In this document: positions 59,111 through 64,000 of the stretch, in pieces
Position numbering within the stretch: position 1 is the first letter of the stretch
Layout of the letters: each line of letters begins with the position of its first letter
NCBI GenBank assembly: GCA_963965975.1
Contig: OZ014411.1
Location: 10,547,501-10,611,500, forward strand
Direction: 5' to 3'
From: Xestospongia bergquistia
Taxonomy: Eukaryota > Porifera > Demospongiae > Haplosclerida > Petrosiidae
DNA: 64,000 nucleotides
Position numbers and translations under genes: made by a program
The notes under the pieces: generated by a model
What the model saw: only the letters and a program-made list of their open reading frames with translations
Told to the model about the DNA's origin: nothing
Database searches by the model: none

Positions 59111-59615
59111 CTTATCAATTATTGACAATTTCGATCAAATTTTGAGTGTAAACATGTTTTGTGAGTGAATAGGCCATTCCCTTATGGATTGGATATCTTA
59201 ACCTACCTCAAAGGCTGGGTGTGAACAAAGAGGGTTTGAGTGAAAGAGCCCATTCCTTTATGGGTTGGATAATTTGACCAAAAGATACAATAGAATAGGT
59301 ATGTCAAAGGTTGAGGTCAGTGAAAACCATCCTCTATGTTGATAGAGGATTAGAAAAGACCTTCCCCTGTCTCACAGATCAATTAGTTAACAGTACAGTG
59401 GTTAGGTTACTAGTTTAGGAAAGACCTAAGTGAAAGGACATGTTGATTTAGGCTGTTATCTTTGTCTTGTTTAATAATATTATTCAATCTTACTTTATAA
59501 CCATAAAAATATTCCACGTACAAACTATAAATTTTGGCATGAAATATAATCATAATTCCTCCAAACCACAAAAATTAGGCAAATCTTTATTGACAAAAAA
59601 CTTTCAAGTTATAGT

Positions 59616-59620
<5 letters not shown>

Positions 59621-59660
<40 letters not shown>
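59621..59660. repeat. TC microsatellite at NCKAP1 acceptor
   Basis: About 38 bases of TC end directly at the CCAG acceptor of the first NCKAP1 exon-like block of the 60-kb copy. Confidence 0.9.
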
Positions 59661-59661
<1 letters not shown>

Positions 59662-60986
59662 GAGATTACTACAGTCTTACTTGCACCTTACCAAAAGATG
59701 AGATACATTGGATAATAAAACATGGCAATGTGACTACACCCAAAGGAAATATAAACGTAATGATTACTCAGACCAAGATCTGCCTGAAGTTATTTTTGAA
59801 ACAATTCATCTCAGAGGTTAGTTTTATCCACTAGTGTTTGATGTTATCTTTAATGTAAATACACAGTATATGTATTAATATAATGATTTATTTTTCTTTT
59901 CAATTCTATTATTTAGCTTTGATGAGGAAATATCATAAAATAACCACACCCCTCATGTAATATATCCCTTATCTTGAACAGTACTTTAACTAATACTTAC
60001 ATCATTTCATTGTAGAGAGGATAACTGTGTGTTCTGAAGAGGAAACCTTTTTAATGGCATATTTTGTTGTCTTCATTTTCTATTTATTATTTTATTTATA
60101 AGTCTAAGAAAGTAAGTTGATAATCTACTAATGTTAAGTACAACAACAACATTTATAATACATGTTTGTAATATTAACATTACATGTATATGTTTTATGA
60201 TATATAGTGGATGATCGTGTAGAATATGACTTTGAGGGACTATGTGTAGATTGCTTTAGACTACAAGTATTAACCAATGTCCATAAAGCTCCATTAAAGT
60301 GATCTGTGATATGACACTCCGTACGATATGGGAACAAGCAAGTTAATAGTTAGCCTGAACTTTTGAATGTGGTATCTGTTCATACTTGATATATTGACAA
60401 CTTTGAGGAAACATTGATTAGTTCATCTGATCTCTCATTTATGTGGTAAATATATGTTCATCACATATACATTAATATGTACTAAAATCTAGAAGATCTC
60501 TTTATAAGGTAAGTCATATATCACGCAATGTTAAGTTGTAATTCTCGTTATTATTGTTACTAGAAATGTTGTTGCTATGATGAACTATAATTCTGAGACT
60601 CAAGAGATAGCAAGATCATCAGAAGTTCTGTTACATATTCAATCTTATGTATCTACATTGAGAAGTCTGGAATTGTATGGTAAGAGAACTAGTATAGCAA
60701 CATAGAATAGTATAGTCAGTATATAATGTAGTGATATAATACCACAATATACTATGTACTATGAGTATATTATATACAGACAATAGTACTCTAGTATATA
60801 CTACATGTTTGTAAGTGATATTGTTTGTATTTTCTATAGTTAATGTTGTTATGACTCGAGTTCTAACTTCAGTTCTCTTACAAGAAACACAACCATTAGA
60901 CAGCAAAGGAGAGGCTACTATTGCCAGTACTTATACCACCTGGTAATATATGTATTAAGACTGTATATATATATATACATAAATGC

Positions 60987-61052
<66 letters not shown>

Positions 61053-62594
61053 GTATGTGTATATCAACTGGACTATTTATAAGATTATGTGATCATCATA
61101 TCAAATTATATATATCCTGTAGGTATAGCAATGTTCTGTTGAAGAGGGTCTCTCAAGGTGGAATTTGTTACAGTAAAAATAGAATGGCTTTTGTTAGTCG
61201 TCGTATTATGCCGTTTAAAGCTGAAGAGTATTCAGATGTTCAAGGTCAGTAAGTAGACTTAAACTATTTATAAATTAGTTAACATCTCATTATTATGTCC
61301 TAATAAAGGGGATATATTTTTTACAGGAGTAATATAATGCTAGAATAGTAGTGTAATAAAGTGTCCTGATATTAGAACTATATAAATAATTTATTGTACA
61401 TTTGTAACTCAAAGAACAAAATAGTTTTCCTACCAAACAATGAGATGTATCATTCTGTGTTGTCAGAGATGCAGTCATTGGCTGAAATTGTTGGTCCTTA
61501 TGGTTTACAATATTTGGGAGATCGGATTATGGAACAAGTTGGTGCTCAAGTCAAAGAAATCAAAAAATTAGTAGAACAGAACCAAGACACATTGTTAGCT
61601 CTTCATACCAATCGAGATAAACCAGATATATTTAATGACTTATTTCGTAAACTGAAGAGTATGTCACAACACACACATAACATGATATATAGTACATGTA
61701 ATAATGTAATCTGTTCTTGTATAGATGGTGATGACTTAATTCAACGTACTATCATTATTGGTATTCTACTAGAATTTAGAAAGTTATCTCTTCAAGCTTT
61801 GAGAGTAGTCCTTGAGAGGAGGATACCCTTCATGTTCTCCTCTATATTGGACTTTAAGTCTAATCTCATTGACAAAGATTCCAGAGTATGTTACATGTAC
61901 GATAACAAATATAAACAACAAACAAGTCTTGTTTCTTTTTCGTGTATTTTTTGGTGTGTACTTACTTCAATTAGTAATGAAATAAGAGTTGCAACTTTAA
62001 TCAAGTTTTGAAGGTATATATTCTCTACTGTCAATACTATATAGTCCATGTACTAGTGTATGGATAATAATGTTATTGTTCTTGATAATTTAATGAGAAC
62101 ATGTATTTTACATAATATAGGTCATGAAAATAATATCCATTGTCTTGCTATTGCTATCAATACTATGCTAAAGCTGTTTTTGCATTGTATGGAGAACAAA
62201 AACAAAAAGATAGAATGAAAGATTTCATTATTGTAAGTACATACCAGTTAACTATTAGTAACATAACATGATACATTGATAAAATAATAATAATGATTTA
62301 GTTGTAGTAATTGTACTTACTTATTATTTAGCTCCTAATTATCTTAATCTCATATTGTGACAAGTGTCAAAGAAAAAAATAGATCATGAGAAAGATGTCT
62401 CCAAAGCCAGAGAAACCACATATATTCTAGTGAATTAGTAAGTGTAGTAGATTAGTTTATGTTACTATGGTAACATTGTTCTTTGATTTAGTTTATAGCG
62501 CAAAGTTTCTTTTTCTGACACGTTATTTGTTGGAGTCATTTTTCCATATTGTCTACTTAGAGATGGTTATAATTCAGTATACAAGAGACGTGTT
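59661..62594 (+). pseudogene. NCKAP1: NCKAP1-like gene, longest copy (incomplete)
   Basis: NCKAP1 (HEM family) is a WAVE-complex subunit. Exons: about 59661-59815 (DEIHWIIKHGN...), 60208-60300 (YDFEGLCVDCFRLQV), 60564-60679 (MNYNSETQEIARSSEVLLHI), 60840-60942 (SVLLQETQPLDSKGEATIAS), 61123-61244 (AFVSRR...AEEYSDVQ), 61467-61658 (EMQSLAEIVGPYG, KKLVEQNQDTLLAL), 61725-61885 (DLIQRTIIIGILLEFRKLSL), 62121-62232 (NNIHCLAIAI), about 62365-62445 and 62499-62594 (YLLESFFPYCLLRDGYNSVY). Frames break in the first block, near 62,170 and before the 62,445 donor. The DIECDVDPLLL exon is absent, as is the final KDKEVDMETSF exon. The middle exons (60.5-61.9 kb) are clean, so partial expression is possible. 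Confidence 0.85.
60966..61060. repeat. TA/CATA microsatellite in NCKAP1 intron
   Basis: TA run flanked by CATA and GTAT units, forming a perfect-looking AT hairpin. Confidence 0.95.
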
Positions 62595-63833
62595 GTAAGT
62601 ATAATTATATGTTGTAGACATAATGTAATAATAAGTACTTTATCATTACAGTTAATATGACTATTATAGTTAAAACTGGGTTGAAGAGTTACAATCTAAC
62701 TAGAGCATTGTAAAAGTACATTTTGTCCTTTCAAAGACAACCTTATAATTAATAATGCCATTATCAATTATGATACTTATTGAAGAAAATGTTGTCATTG
62801 ATAATTATTTTACTACAAATTATGTCATATTATGGAATACATTGATGCTCAAGTGGAAGAAATGAAAATGTTAGTAGAATAGACAGAGAGTCAATGCTTT
62901 TGTATACAGAAAAGGTTACTATTGTTCTTCTTAATTGAATTTTGGTCCAATAATTTAAAGTAGAATTTTGAGCTCAATCTAAACACCATGTATGAAATAT
63001 TGTTTTATTATTATTAATTGAAAGGCAAATTGTAGCTTTAATTATTGAAAAAGCTCTGGCATTTAAATGTGATAACTTAAAAAATACCCTATTATTTAAA
63101 TAATCCAATTTTAAATATAAACTAATTATTTATTTTTATGAAATTAAGCTACAGTTCATACAAAATTATCTTGAGAATCATCTGGACACAATACAATTGA
63201 TTCACACTATGTGTATCAAACAAGTCTTAGTCATTATTTTAATAAATTGCTCATTTTCTTTATAAACAAAGTTTGTAGTATATTGAACTTGATGTCAGTC
63301 TTTCGATATATGTTTTTATAAGGACATGATTATTATTTATATTAAGTATAATAATACATACATTATACACATACTGTATGTGTATAATATCTACTGACGT
63401 TACCACTGTTACTGATATTACCAACAAAACCTATCTTATAATAACTTATTAGATCTTTCTATCTAACTGATATCTTAACCTCATTTACTTTACCTCAGAA
63501 TAATTATAGTATAATGTAGTGTTTAAGTCTTCATTTATTGGTACATATGTAATATACATGTACTCATAGGATGTTAATGAAGAATTGATTTTAACATATT
63601 ACCTATATATATAGAGAGAGAATGTATAATAACAATCCCTGGAATTATAGGAAATTAGCTGTTATCAATCTCCACATTTAGTTTAGTACTCTTTGAGATA
63701 GAACTAAGTTTGATCATCTTATATTTAATGTTAATTGTGTTATACTCGACGATTTGAACAAGTAAATTTAAATTTGTGTTTTGAAAATATTGTATCATAA
63801 AGCGCAAATTACAGAATCAAATCAAATCAGTTT
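62595..63833. other. Spacer before third collagen copy
   Basis: Holds a small NCKAP1 relic at 62,820-62,885 (TTATGGAATACATTGATGCTC, like the IMEQVGAQV exon), the GAAAAGGTTACTATTGTTC joint, and from 63,290 a copy of 55,130-55,730. No gene seen. Confidence 0.5.
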
Positions 63834-64000
63834 TCACTTGGTACATACCACACAGGCTAGTTCTTTTTCCCTGTCATTTGGAGGACACATTCTTTATCAA
63901 CACATTCATAGACTGCATTGCGTTTATGGTGGTAAGACTCAGCCATGAGGTAACCTTGATATTCTGTGGTCCATGTTTTAGGACATGTAATCTTTGCTGG
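63834..64000 (-). pseudogene. Short-chain collagen, third copy (partial, broken)
   Basis: Cut by the window end. The minus strand reads TCPKTWTTEYQGYLMAES, NAVYECVDKE, then a deletion removes the PESIPGSAANTNGALFYH part and shifts the frame. CPPNDREKELACVVCTK and the stop at 63,834 follow in another frame. The rest lies beyond the window. Confidence 0.85.

Noticed and set aside
1..64000. CRISPR arrays, bacterial operons, tRNA or rRNA genes
   Set aside because: None seen; introns and gene content are metazoan and the regular repeats are segmental duplications or microsatellites.

Overview
The window is animal nuclear DNA: AT-rich, with intron-containing genes, many introns of only about 45-60 bases, and heavy microsatellite and segmental duplication. 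A short-chain (spongin-type) collagen, compact introns and metazoan genes (RACK1, GCLC, LPCAT3, NCKAP1, myosin, CUB) point to an early-branching metazoan, most likely a demosponge. That placement is an inference from gene content, not a search result.

Layout. 1-2,715 is an inverted copy of a block found later on the plus strand (NCKAP1 fragment, CUB fragment, unidentified gene 'U', structured RNA). 3,054-7,421 is a 16-exon LPCAT3/MBOAT5-like acyltransferase gene with one frameshift. 8,883-42,560 is a tandemly duplicated array. Its order is GCLC, 'M' repeat, 350-nt structured RNA, gene U, CUB fragment on the minus strand, M repeat, NCKAP1 C-terminal fragment, RACK1 last two exons, then the next GCLC. 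GCLC occurs three times. The first two copies are dead; the third (32,495-37,863) joins into a complete 597-codon frame over 17 exons. A minus-strand myosin-head fragment is spliced into the first unit.

43,743-50,096 is a three-exon gene for an unrecognised protein with two membrane segments. Its large introns hold inverted-repeat transposons. 50,100-53,100 is mostly relics: a hAT transposase tail, a stray GCLC exon and a diverged copy of the 43.4-45.1 kb segment. 53,100-64,000 is a second array, alternating NCKAP1 fragments (plus strand) with short-chain collagen copies (minus strand). One collagen copy is intact (55,731-56,656), one is truncated and one is broken at the window edge.

The most interesting item is the 350-nt RNA candidate, present five times. 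Each copy has TATAAAA exactly 30 bases before a 5' end that can pair with the 3' end, followed by a run of 7-13 T. The bodies show no indels and only about three substitutions among the copies, while neighbouring sequence in the same units carries indels, stops and deletions. This looks like a functional RNA polymerase III gene with an external promoter. I could not match it to RNase P, RNase MRP, SRP, 7SK, U3 or telomerase RNA.
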